The notes under the pieces were generated by a model that worked only from the letters and a program-made list of their open reading frames with translations, ran no database searches and was not told the origin of the DNA. Shown here in pieces: positions 36,667 to 44,792 of a stretch of 64,000 nucleotides of DNA. Made by a program: the position numbers and the translations under genes. The stretch's first letter is position 1; each line of letters opens with the position of its first letter. Origin of the DNA: Pelomonas sp. CA6 (lineage in GTDB: Bacteria; Pseudomonadota; Gammaproteobacteria; Burkholderiales; Burkholderiaceae_C). Location of the stretch: positions 248,001 through 312,000 of the forward strand of contig NZ_JAKZFD010000004.1 of assembly GCF_022549225.1 (NCBI RefSeq), given 5' to 3'.

Positions 36667-39288
36667 TTGAATTGCAACAGACGTCACAGCGGCGCAGCTC
36701 TCGCGAAACCATCTTATCGCCATCATCGACATATTATCGGGTGGACCCTATTTCTAAGCCTTCTTCTTATCACAAAGGCAGTAAGCGCCTACGAAAAATG
36801 GGTTAAACCATCAGTATGGAGCGACGCTCGCGCAACTTTTACACCGGCGTCGTGCAGAGGTTCATCAGAAGGGACTTCAACATTTGTCATCAAGTCCTCC
36901 GGAGAACACGGAGACAGCAGCTTTCCTGAAAGGTCACTCGCGCTCGCCTTGGATTTTGGAAACACAAACTGCCCTACCAATCTTGGCGTATGTTCAACAA
37001 TCGGAGGTTGGCGTTCGGTCGGTGAATGCAATGTTTCTAGCATTCAATCGGGGGTTTTCTCCTGTGAAATAAGGGCAACCATCTCCGTCAAGGAGGATCT
37101 AGGCGGAGGGAAATGCGGGAAAGTTCTGCAAGCCTGGGATTCCGAGCCCCGAATGGTGGGAGGAACGATGGCCTGTCAGAGTCTAACAGTGGATGGATAT
37201 GCTCGTTTTGACCCCGGCGCTCGTATGTGTGGATGCTCGCGTGGGCTCTTCGTACCCGAAGTCAATCGTTGCATACCAACAGAGAAACGCTTTCATACGC
37301 CTCCTTGTGATGTGTGCCATGGCAACCCGATCATGGTTGGCCTCGGGACAAAAATTCAGAGTGAGCCGATTGGATGGCAACCTTGGCTCCCCGTTCAACT
37401 GATCTTCAACTCTTCTAGAGTCATTCCTTACGAAGACCGAGCAGGCGCACCATTTCCGAGAATGGCAACGCCCAACCTCCCAGAGCTATGGCAGCTGGGG
37501 GTCGAGCGAGAATATGCATTATCGGGCCTCAATGAAAACATCCTGACATTCATTCGAGGGAATGGCCAGCTCAGTTCCTACATGCGTGGGGCATCCAACC
37601 GACTACAACCTATTAGCGTCGCAATGCCTGACCCCGCATGGTCTACCAACGATAGCGGTCATATTTTTTATCGCGACCTGAAATCCAATCTCGTTGAGGA
37701 GTACGACAATACAACGAGAAAGGTCATGCACATCGCCCGCTCGGACGGAAAACGAATTTCCTACAGCCGCGCCATTAGCGCAAGCTCAGATTATCCAGCT
37801 GGGGCCATTCTGCATGTGGAAGACCAAGACGGCCGCCGAATTGCGATGCGCTACCAGGCGGGAAAGCTGGTGGGAGTGACCGATCCGGGAGGTGCGTCAG
37901 TGAGCATTGACCTCAGTCCCTTGGGGGTGTCTCGCCTGCGATGGCCGGATGGAACTTCGCAGCAGTTTCTTTATGAAGGCTCAGATGGACGGTTGTTGAC
38001 CGGCAAGGTGGACGAGGCAGGCGTCCGGGTGGGGACCTATCGTTACGACGAAGTCGGCCGGGCCATCGGCACGCAGCGTGCGTCCGGCAACGATGAATTT
38101 TCCGTGCGCTGGTCAAAGCCCCCTTTTTGGGCCTATCGCGAGTATTTCGATGCAACACACGGCGTTATTTGGCAGGACCACTTTCTGGTCCAAGGCGGCG
38201 ATGCGCTGGTCTCGCTTCCCAACGGAGCCACAGAAACGGTGAAGGTCGCGGAGATTGGTGGAGCAGTGAAATGGCGAGAAAAGGTGCAGACCGGCGCAGA
38301 CGGCAAGGCCCGCCGAACCACGCGCAGCTTCGACGAACATCTCAACGTCACGGAACTGGTTGATTACAACGGCAATCGCACTTGCATGAACTATGAGTCA
38401 GCCCGCAACGTCGAGTCATCCAGGATTGAGGGACTGACCGCCCTGGACACTTGCGCGGCCGCCGCCATGGCGTTGCCGGCCGGAGCCCGCAAGATCAGTT
38501 CCCAATGGCACCCTGACTGGAATTTCCAGACCCGCATCGCCGAGCCCGGACGCATTACGACCCTGGTCTATAACGGCCAACCCAATCCCTTGAATGGCAA
38601 TGCGGTGGCCAGTTGTGCTCCAGCCGGAGCCTATTTGCCCGACAACAAGCCGATCGCGGTACTGTGCATGCGTGCCGAGCAAGCAACGACCGACACGAAT
38701 GGCGCTCAGGGCTTCGGCGCCACGGTGCAGAGTGGTGTGCCAATCCGCATCAGACGTTGGACTTACGACGCTGCGGGGCGCGTGCTCACCGAGACCGATC
38801 CACGCGGTCAAGTAGTCATGACCCATGAGTACTACGCCACCAGCACGGCCGGCTATACCCGTGGAGACCTCAAGTCCATGACCAACGCGCTGGGACACAT
38901 GACCCGATTCCCTCGCTACAACGTCTATGGCCAGCCTCTGGAAATGGTGGATGCCAACAATGTGATCACGACCTATGCCTACGACGCTCGACAGCGGCTG
39001 ATCAGCAGCACCACTCATGGTGCGGTGACCTCGTACGAGTACTGGCCGACAGGGCTTCTCAAACGCACGGTCCAGCCCGACAACACCGCAATCAGCTACG
39101 AGTACGACGATGCTCATCGCCTGGTCGCCGTTTCCGACTCACAGGCCAACCGAATCGAATACACGCTGGATGCCAGTGGCAACAGAATCAAGGAAGAAGC
39201 GCGAGATCCGACCGGGATGCTGAAGCGAATCCTGACCCGCACATTCGATGCATTAGGCCGCGCACAACAAGTGACGGGCAGGGAGTGA
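36667..39288 (+). CDS. Secreted YD-repeat (Rhs) protein, N-terminal half
   Basis: This 873-residue protein has a Sec signal peptide (HIIGWTLFLSLLLITKAVSA), a Cys-containing N-terminal domain (about 45-215) and a DUF6531-like segment (GNPIMVGLGTKIQSEPIGW). Many YD repeats follow (EYDNTTRKVMHIARSDGKR, YRYDEVGRAIGTQR, YAYDARQRLISSTTHG). There is no PAAR domain, and no vgrG is nearby, so type VI delivery is not indicated. The TTG start has a GAAGGA site upstream. The protein ends in ALGRAQQVTGRE without a toxin tip. Only four bases separate it from the next gene, which continues the repeats, so the two probably form one shell. Confidence 0.85.
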   Translation: MNCNRRHSGAALAKPSYRHHRHIIGWTLFLSLLLITKAVSAYEKWVKPSVWSDARATFTPASCRGSSEGTSTFVIKSSGEHGDSSFPERSLALALDFGNTNCPTNLGVCSTIGGWRSVGECNVSSIQSGVFSCEIRATISVKEDLGGGKCGKVLQAWDSEPRMVGGTMACQSLTVDGYARFDPGARMCGCSRGLFVPEVNRCIPTEKRFHTPPCDVCHGNPIMVGLGTKIQSEPIGWQPWLPVQLIFNSSRVIPYEDRAGAPFPRMATPNLPELWQLGVEREYALSGLNENILTFIRGNGQLSSYMRGASNRLQPISVAMPDPAWSTNDSGHIFYRDLKSNLVEEYDNTTRKVMHIARSDGKRISYSRAISASSDYPAGAILHVEDQDGRRIAMRYQAGKLVGVTDPGGASVSIDLSPLGVSRLRWPDGTSQQFLYEGSDGRLLTGKVDEAGVRVGTYRYDEVGRAIGTQRASGNDEFSVRWSKPPFWAYREYFDATHGVIWQDHFLVQGGDALVSLPNGATETVKVAEIGGAVKWREKVQTGADGKARRTTRSFDEHLNVTELVDYNGNRTCMNYESARNVESSRIEGLTALDTCAAAAMALPAGARKISSQWHPDWNFQTRIAEPGRITTLVYNGQPNPLNGNAVASCAPAGAYLPDNKPIAVLCMRAEQATTDTNGAQGFGATVQSGVPIRIRRWTYDAAGRVLTETDPRGQVVMTHEYYATSTAGYTRGDLKSMTNALGHMTRFPRYNVYGQPLEMVDANNVITTYAYDARQRLISSTTHGAVTSYEYWPTGLLKRTVQPDNTAISYEYDDAHRLVAVSDSQANRIEYTLDASGNRIKEEARDPTGMLKRILTRTFDALGRAQQVTGRE

Positions 39289-39292
39289 ACAC

Positions 39293-41659
39293 ATGCAGCA
39301 CAGCATCCACGGTGGGAAGCGCCTGCGCACGTGGTCGACGACGCTGCTGGTGGGCATGGGCAGTGCCATGGCGGCACAGGCGGGCGTTCTGCCACCGCCT
39401 CCAGTGTCTCCGGCGCCGGTAACCGACTACGAATACGATGCCAACGGCAACCGCGTTCAAGTAATCAAAGCCAGGAGCTTGGGCGGCTTTGCCACATCCA
39501 GCACCTTCGATTCGCGGGATCGTTTGCGCACCAGCACCGATGCCCGCAACGGAGTCACAACCCTGGAGTACGACGGACGCGACCAACTTCAACAGGTCAG
39601 CGACCCCCGGCAACTGCTCACCTCCTATAGCCGCAACGGACTGGGTGATCTCGTCCAACTGAGCAGTCCTGACACCGGCTCCGCCCACAGCACATATGAC
39701 GCGGCAGGGCGCCTGCTGACCCGCATGGACAGCCGAGGCGTGCAGGCCAGCATCGGCTACGACGCGCTCAGCCGGGTGACTTCAGTGGTCTATTCGCAGA
39801 GTGGGCACGCTGAACTTCGCCACAGCTGGACTTACGACCAAGTCGGGGAAGACTTCGGCCATGGGGTCGGGCAACTGACCAGTAGCAAAGGCACGGACAA
39901 CCAAACCCGCCACGGCTACGACGCCCACGGACGGCTGAGCACGCACATCCAGACCATGGACACGGCGACCCTCACCACGCGCTACAGCTACGACGCCGCT
40001 GGCAAGCTCACCCGCATCATCTACCCTTCAGGTCGCATGCTGGTGCTGGACTACGAGCATGGCCGGCCGGTGCGGATGGGCGTGGCAGCAAGTGAGACCA
40101 GCCCCGTCCAGCCCCTGATCAGCGAGATCCAGTGGGAGCCCTTCGGCGCGGTGCGCAGTTGGCGCATGCACCTCGCCAACGGCCCTGGGTTGCAAGAGCG
40201 GGTGCATGACGAGTTTGGCCGCCTGGTGCGCTATCCACTGCATGCATGGATACGTGACCTGAGCTACGACGCCGCGGACCGCGTTGTGAGCTACACACAC
40301 CTGGACGCCGGCAATGGGCAACTGACTCCCGAGGCCCAGGCCCTGAATCAGAGCTTCGCCTACGACGAGTTGGACCGGTTGACTGGCATCACCACGCCCA
40401 CTGACGCATGGACGTTGACCTACGACGCCAATGGCAACCGCACCGGCATCACCCACAATGGCAGCATGCGGGGCTACTCCATCGCCGCCAGCAGCAATCG
40501 CCTGGAACAGATCAGCAACCCCGCGCGTAGTTTGACTTATGACGCTGCGGGCAACACGATCAGCGACAGTGCCACGCCCGCCCCGGGCTATACCGCCATC
40601 TACCGCTTGGACAACCGCCTGGGCTCACTCACGCGCGCCGGCACCACAACGCATTACAGCTACAACCCCCAGGGGCAGCGCATCCGAAAGCAGAGCGTCG
40701 CGGGATCGACTCATTACGTCTACGCCATGACGGGTCAGTTGCTGGGCGAATATTCAGGCGCCACGCCGTCGCAGGAGTTTGTCTGGTTGGGTGATGTCCC
40801 TGTGGCGGTGCTTCACGGAGCGGCGCGCGACGCCGAAGTGTTCTTCGTGTATGCAGACCACCTGAACACCCCTCGCGTGCTGATCGACCAGGCCGCACAG
40901 ACCCGCTGGCGCTGGGTGGGCGAGCCCTTTGGCTCCCACGCCGCCGAGCCCGCCCCCGCCGGCCTGCCCCCCGTCGTGTTCAACCTGCGCTTTCCCGGCC
41001 AGTACTTTGACCTGGAGTCGGGGCTGCATTACAACTACTTCAGGGACTACGATGCGGGGTCGGGGAGGTATGTGCAATCTGACCCGATAGGTCTTGAAGG
41101 AGGTATCAACTCCTATGCATACGTCGGCGGGAACCCTCTTTCCAGCATTGACCCCAACGGTTTGGCGCGAATTATTGGAGCCCCGGCATATGGTCCCAAT
41201 TTCGGCAACCCCTCCAATGAATATCAGGAGTGGCAAAAACGCTATGGCCAGCCCATGCAGCGCATCATGGATGCAGTGCAAAACCGAATTCGCGGCCTAT
41301 GTCAAATTGATAGAGATCGTTTGCAGAAGGAATTTGACGAATGGGTTCTAGCAGTAGACCCGAATATTGAAAATCCTGCAAGACGCATTCAGCAGGGCTA
41401 TGGAATAACCAAGGGGAATAAGACCACCTTCTCCAGACGATTCTTTATGATTGAGCCTGGCGAAAACCCCTCACAACTGCACGTTGGTTGGCACGAATTC
41501 CGTCACACCATGCCTGGCAACGCCAGCATTATTGACCCTCCAGGAAGCATTGGAGATATCCTCTCCGGAAACGCCGAGAGAGTGCCTAGCGAAAGAGATG
41601 CCGATGCCTTTGCGGATTGGTTAATTCATTCCTCGAAAAATTGCGGATGCCCAAAATGA
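39293..41659 (+). CDS. Secreted YD-repeat (Rhs) protein with HExxH toxin tip
   Basis: This 788-residue protein has its own signal-like N-terminus (TTLLVGMGSAMAAQAG), about twelve YD repeats, and the Rhs core end (YDAGSGRYVQSDPIGLEGG ... YVGGNPLSSIDPNGL). A unique C-terminal tip of about 165 residues follows. The tip contains WHEFRHTMPGN, an HExxH zinc-protease-like motif, and later ERDADAFADWL, a possible third-ligand helix. I infer a metallopeptidase toxin. An AGGGAG ribosome binding site precedes the ATG. GC drops sharply in the tip. The next gene, overlapping its stop, is the immunity candidate. Confidence 0.88.
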   Translation: MQHSIHGGKRLRTWSTTLLVGMGSAMAAQAGVLPPPPVSPAPVTDYEYDANGNRVQVIKARSLGGFATSSTFDSRDRLRTSTDARNGVTTLEYDGRDQLQQVSDPRQLLTSYSRNGLGDLVQLSSPDTGSAHSTYDAAGRLLTRMDSRGVQASIGYDALSRVTSVVYSQSGHAELRHSWTYDQVGEDFGHGVGQLTSSKGTDNQTRHGYDAHGRLSTHIQTMDTATLTTRYSYDAAGKLTRIIYPSGRMLVLDYEHGRPVRMGVAASETSPVQPLISEIQWEPFGAVRSWRMHLANGPGLQERVHDEFGRLVRYPLHAWIRDLSYDAADRVVSYTHLDAGNGQLTPEAQALNQSFAYDELDRLTGITTPTDAWTLTYDANGNRTGITHNGSMRGYSIAASSNRLEQISNPARSLTYDAAGNTISDSATPAPGYTAIYRLDNRLGSLTRAGTTTHYSYNPQGQRIRKQSVAGSTHYVYAMTGQLLGEYSGATPSQEFVWLGDVPVAVLHGAARDAEVFFVYADHLNTPRVLIDQAAQTRWRWVGEPFGSHAAEPAPAGLPPVVFNLRFPGQYFDLESGLHYNYFRDYDAGSGRYVQSDPIGLEGGINSYAYVGGNPLSSIDPNGLARIIGAPAYGPNFGNPSNEYQEWQKRYGQPMQRIMDAVQNRIRGLCQIDRDRLQKEFDEWVLAVDPNIENPARRIQQGYGITKGNKTTFSRRFFMIEPGENPSQLHVGWHEFRHTMPGNASIIDPPGSIGDILSGNAERVPSERDADAFADWLIHSSKNCGCPK
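40859..41083 (+). repeat. Rhs core-end repeat, copy 1 of 3
   Basis: These 225 bp encode DHLNTPRVL through the GSGRYVQSD end of the Rhs core. They recur almost unchanged at 43040-43264 and 45150-45360. Identity stops exactly where the toxin tips begin. They mark the recombination region used for tip exchange. Confidence 0.9.
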
Positions 41660-42117
41660 TTGTTTGGCGCGTTTTCTTTGCGAGCGCACTGTGTCTTGCG
41701 ACCTGCGCTCAAGCGGTGACGTATCAAGATCCACTAAACGCCAAGTCATCAATAACAATTGCAGATAGGTCCGTAATTTTAGTTGACGTCGAAAAACCTG
41801 CCAAGCGATGTGGCAGTGCGGACCCTTACGTTTGCATCAAATCGCAACCCTTCTCTTTGGCGGTTCCAAAAGATTCGTCAATATCCAAATGGGACTTTGC
41901 GGGCAGCCGGTATGAGATCGTCTCAAAGAATGAAAGGATGATTCTAGGCACGCTTTATAGCTACGATATTGTAAAAGTATCCGGGACGTTGAATTTGCAA
42001 TTCGCATACTCCAGAAAAGAAGGCATCATTGCAATCAAAGAACCCTCCGGAAATACATTATTGCCAGTTGAAAAATGTGGCATCTTGGTTCAAGACACAT
42101 CTGGCGGCTGTAATTGA
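41647..42117 (+). CDS. Candidate immunity protein to the HExxH Rhs tip (secreted)
   Basis: This protein has about 156 residues and a signal peptide (MIVWRVFFASALCLATCAQA), then a beta-rich domain with four cysteines. It overlaps the toxin gene stop (ATG 41656 forms an ATGA overlap; ATG 41647 is used here because it adds a Lys). The position directly after the tip and the low GC fit an immunity protein. A periplasmic location would fit neutralisation of a toxin entering the periplasm. I know no family name for it. Confidence 0.65.
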   Translation: MPKMIVWRVFFASALCLATCAQAVTYQDPLNAKSSITIADRSVILVDVEKPAKRCGSADPYVCIKSQPFSLAVPKDSSISKWDFAGSRYEIVSKNERMILGTLYSYDIVKVSGTLNLQFAYSRKEGIIAIKEPSGNTLLPVEKCGILVQDTSGGCN

Positions 42118-42337
42118 TTCCCTGCCCTGGAGAGGGGGCTTCTGCCATAGGGCAGCGGGCAGTCCCGGCAGGCGCCGGGGGCTCGCCCCGCGCGCCCCAC
42201 CCCAGAGGGGTTGCTGCAGGGCGTCGGAGGAGCCGGGCAGTCGAGGCGCGGTCCAAGCGCCGGTGCGGCCCCAGCCGCACGACCTGAACCGGGAGCACAG
42301 CCGCCACGCGTGAGGTCCGCTGCTGCCGGCGCACCGC
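42118..42337. repeat. Structured intergenic element, copy 1
   Basis: This is a GC-rich non-coding segment with four local hairpins in order. They are CCCGGC/GCCGGG with loop AGGC (42164-42179), ACCCC/GGGGT (42199-42211), GGCGC/GCGCC with loop GGTCCAA (42245-42261), and GTGCGGC/GCCGCAC with loop CCCA (42263-42280). Copies 2 and 3 have the same order and mostly the same loops but different stems. It ends where homology to Rhs begins (TGGATCATGCAC). Confidence 0.8.
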
Positions 42338-42343
42338 TGGATC

Positions 42344-43774
42344 ATGCACACGAACGGCGCCGCCACCCAGCGCTACGAGCGCGTCTTCGACGTCTACGGC
42401 CGCCTGGTTCGCTATCCGCTGGACGGTCAGGTGCGCGACCTCCGCTACGACGCGGCCGATCGCATCGTCAAGTACGAGCATCTCGATGCCGCCACCGGCA
42501 CCCCCACCAGCGCCTCGCTCGCCTGGGACCAGAGCTTTGGCTACGACGAGCTGGGCCGGCTGACCCAGGTCGCCACCAGCAACTCGTCCTGGACCATCCG
42601 CTACGACGCCAACGGCAACCGCAGCAGCGTCGCGCTCAACGGCGCCACGCGCCTTTACACCACCTCCCCCACCAGCAACCGGCTCAGCGACATCAGCAAT
42701 CCCCTGCGCAGCTTCGGCTACGACGCGGCCGGCAACACCCTCACCGACACCGGCATCGGCTACACCAGCACCTATGGCCTGGACAACCGCCTGACCCGCC
42801 TCACCCGTGCCGGCACCACCACCCACTACGCCTATGACGCCATGGGTCAGCGCCTGCGCAAAACAACGGGCAGCGCGATGGCGCAGCACTTCGTCTACCT
42901 GCCCGACGGTCAGCTGCTGGGCGAGTACAGCGGGACGACGCCCGTCTACGAATACGTCTGGCTGGGGGATCTGCTGGTGGCCGTCTTGGCCGGTCCCTCA
43001 TCCTCCGGCGCGCCCCAGGTGTTCCATGTGCACTCCGATCACCTGAACACCCCTCGCGTGCTGATCGACCAGGCCGCACAGACCCGCTGGCGCTGGGTGG
43101 GCGAGCCCTTTGGCTCCCACGCCGCCGAGCCCGCCCCCGCCGGCCTGCCCCCCGTCGTGTTCAACCTGCGCTTTCCCGGCCAGTACTTTGACCTGGAGTC
43201 GGGGCTGCATTACAACTACTTCAGGGACTACGATGCGGGGTCAGGGAGGTATGTGCAATCTGACCCCATCGGGTTGCAAGGCGGCATCAACACCTACGCC
43301 TACGTCGGCGGAAACCCGGTGTCGTTCAAGGACCCATCAGGGCTGGTAGCCTGGTCCGGAACGGTAGGGAGCGGAGGCGTCATTGATGGCGTCGGAGCTG
43401 CGCTGTTTACCTTCGACCTAACGTCGGAATGCAAGTGCGGCATCAAGGTTCACATCAAGGGCTACGTTCCTACAGTGGCTGCGGGCTTGGGGTTGAAGTA
43501 CACCGCCAACTCTTCGCCTGCGTCGTTCACGGATGTCTTCCCTTGCCCCAAGACTGACATTGCCAATGGTTGGGCCGGTGCTATCTCGGCGACCTCTGTT
43601 GTTGGTGGAGGCGCGTCATGGGGGGCCATAAGGATTGGCAGCCTCTCCTCCGGTTGGCCGTCATTGAGCGGCCCTGTGTATGGCCTTGACATCTCGGCCG
43701 GTGTGTTCGTCGGCCGAGGTGTGGTGACGAGCGCTGAGGTAACCAAGTGCGATGACTGCGAGGCCGCAAAGTGA
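42344..43774 (+). CDS. 5'-truncated Rhs tip with Gly-rich C-terminal domain
   Basis: This 476-residue fragment starts inside the YD-repeat region (FDVYGRLVRYPLDGQVRD aligns with the full Rhs gene) and lacks any signal peptide. It ends with a different tip of about 145 residues after GNPVSFKDPSGL. The tip is Gly/Ser-rich with conserved Cys pairs (SECKCGIKVHIKGYV, PCPKTDIANG, KCDDCEAAK). Its activity is unknown. An in-frame TGA precedes the ATG by 30 bases. It may be a silent cassette that is joined to the full gene by recombination through the core-end repeat. Its stop overlaps a small membrane-protein gene. Confidence 0.8.
   Translation: MHTNGAATQRYERVFDVYGRLVRYPLDGQVRDLRYDAADRIVKYEHLDAATGTPTSASLAWDQSFGYDELGRLTQVATSNSSWTIRYDANGNRSSVALNGATRLYTTSPTSNRLSDISNPLRSFGYDAAGNTLTDTGIGYTSTYGLDNRLTRLTRAGTTTHYAYDAMGQRLRKTTGSAMAQHFVYLPDGQLLGEYSGTTPVYEYVWLGDLLVAVLAGPSSSGAPQVFHVHSDHLNTPRVLIDQAAQTRWRWVGEPFGSHAAEPAPAGLPPVVFNLRFPGQYFDLESGLHYNYFRDYDAGSGRYVQSDPIGLQGGINTYAYVGGNPVSFKDPSGLVAWSGTVGSGGVIDGVGAALFTFDLTSECKCGIKVHIKGYVPTVAAGLGLKYTANSSPASFTDVFPCPKTDIANGWAGAISATSVVGGGASWGAIRIGSLSSGWPSLSGPVYGLDISAGVFVGRGVVTSAEVTKCDDCEAAK
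42683..43250 (+). repeat. 568-bp Rhs duplication, copy A
   Basis: This is nearly identical to 44793-45360, with about seven substitutions by eye. It covers SDISNPLRSFGYDAAGN to the Rhs core end. Downstream sequences diverge abruptly into different toxin tips, and upstream sequences are unrelated. Confidence 0.92.
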
Positions 43775-43962
43775 GCACCTTCCGACGTTTGCGAGCTGCA
43801 GCAATCATCAGCGTCATCGCGCTGTTCCTGATGGCCATCATCGACATGTTCTTAGGCATGGACTGGGCTGGGAGTTTGATGTCGCCCCTGGTGGTCCTGC
43901 CAGTCTTCGTCATTGCCTACTTCGCTGCGCCATTGGTTGCCAAGTACTTCGATGACAAGTGA
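43771..43962 (+). CDS. Small two-helix membrane protein, candidate immunity
   Basis: This 63-residue protein has two hydrophobic helices (AAAIISVIALFLMAIIDMFL and MSPLVVLPVFVIAYFAAPLV) with basic and acidic ends. Its GTG overlaps the toxin-tip stop (GTGA), the same coupling seen for other toxin/immunity pairs here. A two-helix immunity protein suggests the toxin acts at the inner membrane. No family is recognised. Confidence 0.65.
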   Translation: MSTFRRLRAAAIISVIALFLMAIIDMFLGMDWAGSLMSPLVVLPVFVIAYFAAPLVAKYFDDK

Positions 43963-44007
43963 AGGGCATCGAGTCGCTACATGGAGCGAACCACATCGCT
44001 CCATGCC

Positions 44008-44232
44008 ATGCACCCGCAACCCTCGCCCACCTGGTACCTCTACAACGCTGACGGCGCCGAGCCGCTGCGCCTGCTCGATGACGAAGGCCGCGCCGACCTG
44101 GCGCTGAGCGGCACGCCGCACGGCGTGCTCGCCGAGCTGGCCGAGGCCATCCATGAGGCCGGCTGCCACCTCACCGAAACCCAGCTGCGCCACCTGGAGC
44201 TGTTCGTGGCGCTGCAACGCTGGCGCCGCTGA
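44008..44232 (+). CDS. Small hypothetical protein
   Basis: This 74-residue reading frame has native-like codon use (high GC3) in contrast to the neighbouring immunity genes. It opens MHPQPSPTWYLYNADGAEPL and ends in an amphipathic helix (TETQLRHLELFVALQRW). No domain is recognised. A further-upstream start at 43981 is possible. It sits between an immunity gene and a structured element, so it may be a chance frame. Confidence 0.4.
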   Translation: MHPQPSPTWYLYNADGAEPLRLLDDEGRADLALSGTPHGVLAELAEAIHEAGCHLTETQLRHLELFVALQRWRR

Positions 44233-44257
44233 GTTCGAGGCGTGCGGCCGTGTCCAG

Positions 44258-44792
44258 GCTGGCCGCCAGGCCACCCGAAGGGCTCGGCCTTGACGCGGAG
44301 GCACGCCGCTCGACGCTCGCCGTGGGGCGGTGCATGCAGACGAAGTGGCATGCACCGCTGACGGCAGAGGGCGACTCGCTGCCCTTCCTGGGAAGGGCGG
44401 GGGGATGGGTTGAAGCCGCCGCCGAAGGACGGCGGGCAGGCCAGGCAGGCGCCTGGCCTGACGCGAAGGCGCACCCGCCCCCAGGCGGGTTGCCGCAGCG
44501 CTTGCGGGGGCCGACCTCGTGCAGGCGCGGTCCAAGCGCCGGGTCCGCGCCCACGCGGACGCATGAGGTTGGGGTGCAGGTCAGCGCAGCGGCCGGAGCC
44601 CGCCGCTGACGGAGCGCAGCGCAGGAAGCCACTCCGGGGTGCGGCGAGGCGTCCAGCCTCGAAGCGAGCGACGGCCACGGAGAACGCTGCTCGCATCGCG
44701 GGGTGGCTTCCTGCGCGACGCGCCGACGAAGGCGGTGTGGCGTGCAGGCAGCGGCGCCCATGACGGACGACGAGATGCGTCCAGCAGCGTGA
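44258..44792. repeat. Structured intergenic element, copy 2 (longest)
   Basis: This 535-bp element is non-coding in every frame I could judge. An 11-bp stem GCGGTGCATGC/GCATGCACCGC with loop AGACGAAGTG lies at 44327-44358. Then come CAGGCCAGGC/GCCTGGCCTG, loop AGGC (44437-44460), and ACCCGCC/GGCGGGT, loop CCCA (44473-44490). GGCGC/GCGCC, loop GGTCCAA (44524-44540), and GTCCGCG/CGCGGAC, loop CCCA (44543-44560), follow. The last two are enclosed by a 12-bp stem (44511-44522 with 44561-44572), making a three-way junction. It ends in TGA directly at the Rhs duplication. Confidence 0.85.

Noticed and set aside
39286-39295. Junction of the two YD-repeat genes considered as a frameshift
   Set aside because: The second gene has its own ribosome binding site and signal peptide directly after the junction, so two genes are more likely than a broken one.
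42245-42261. GGTCCAA hairpin considered as a tRNA T-arm
   Set aside because: The 7-nt loop lacks the TTC-purine-A consensus, and no cloverleaf can be formed around it.
42029-42313. A plus-strand frame through structured element copy 1
   Set aside because: It has Arg/Pro/Gly-rich composition, overlaps the immunity gene in another frame, and covers hairpins that covary as non-coding structure.
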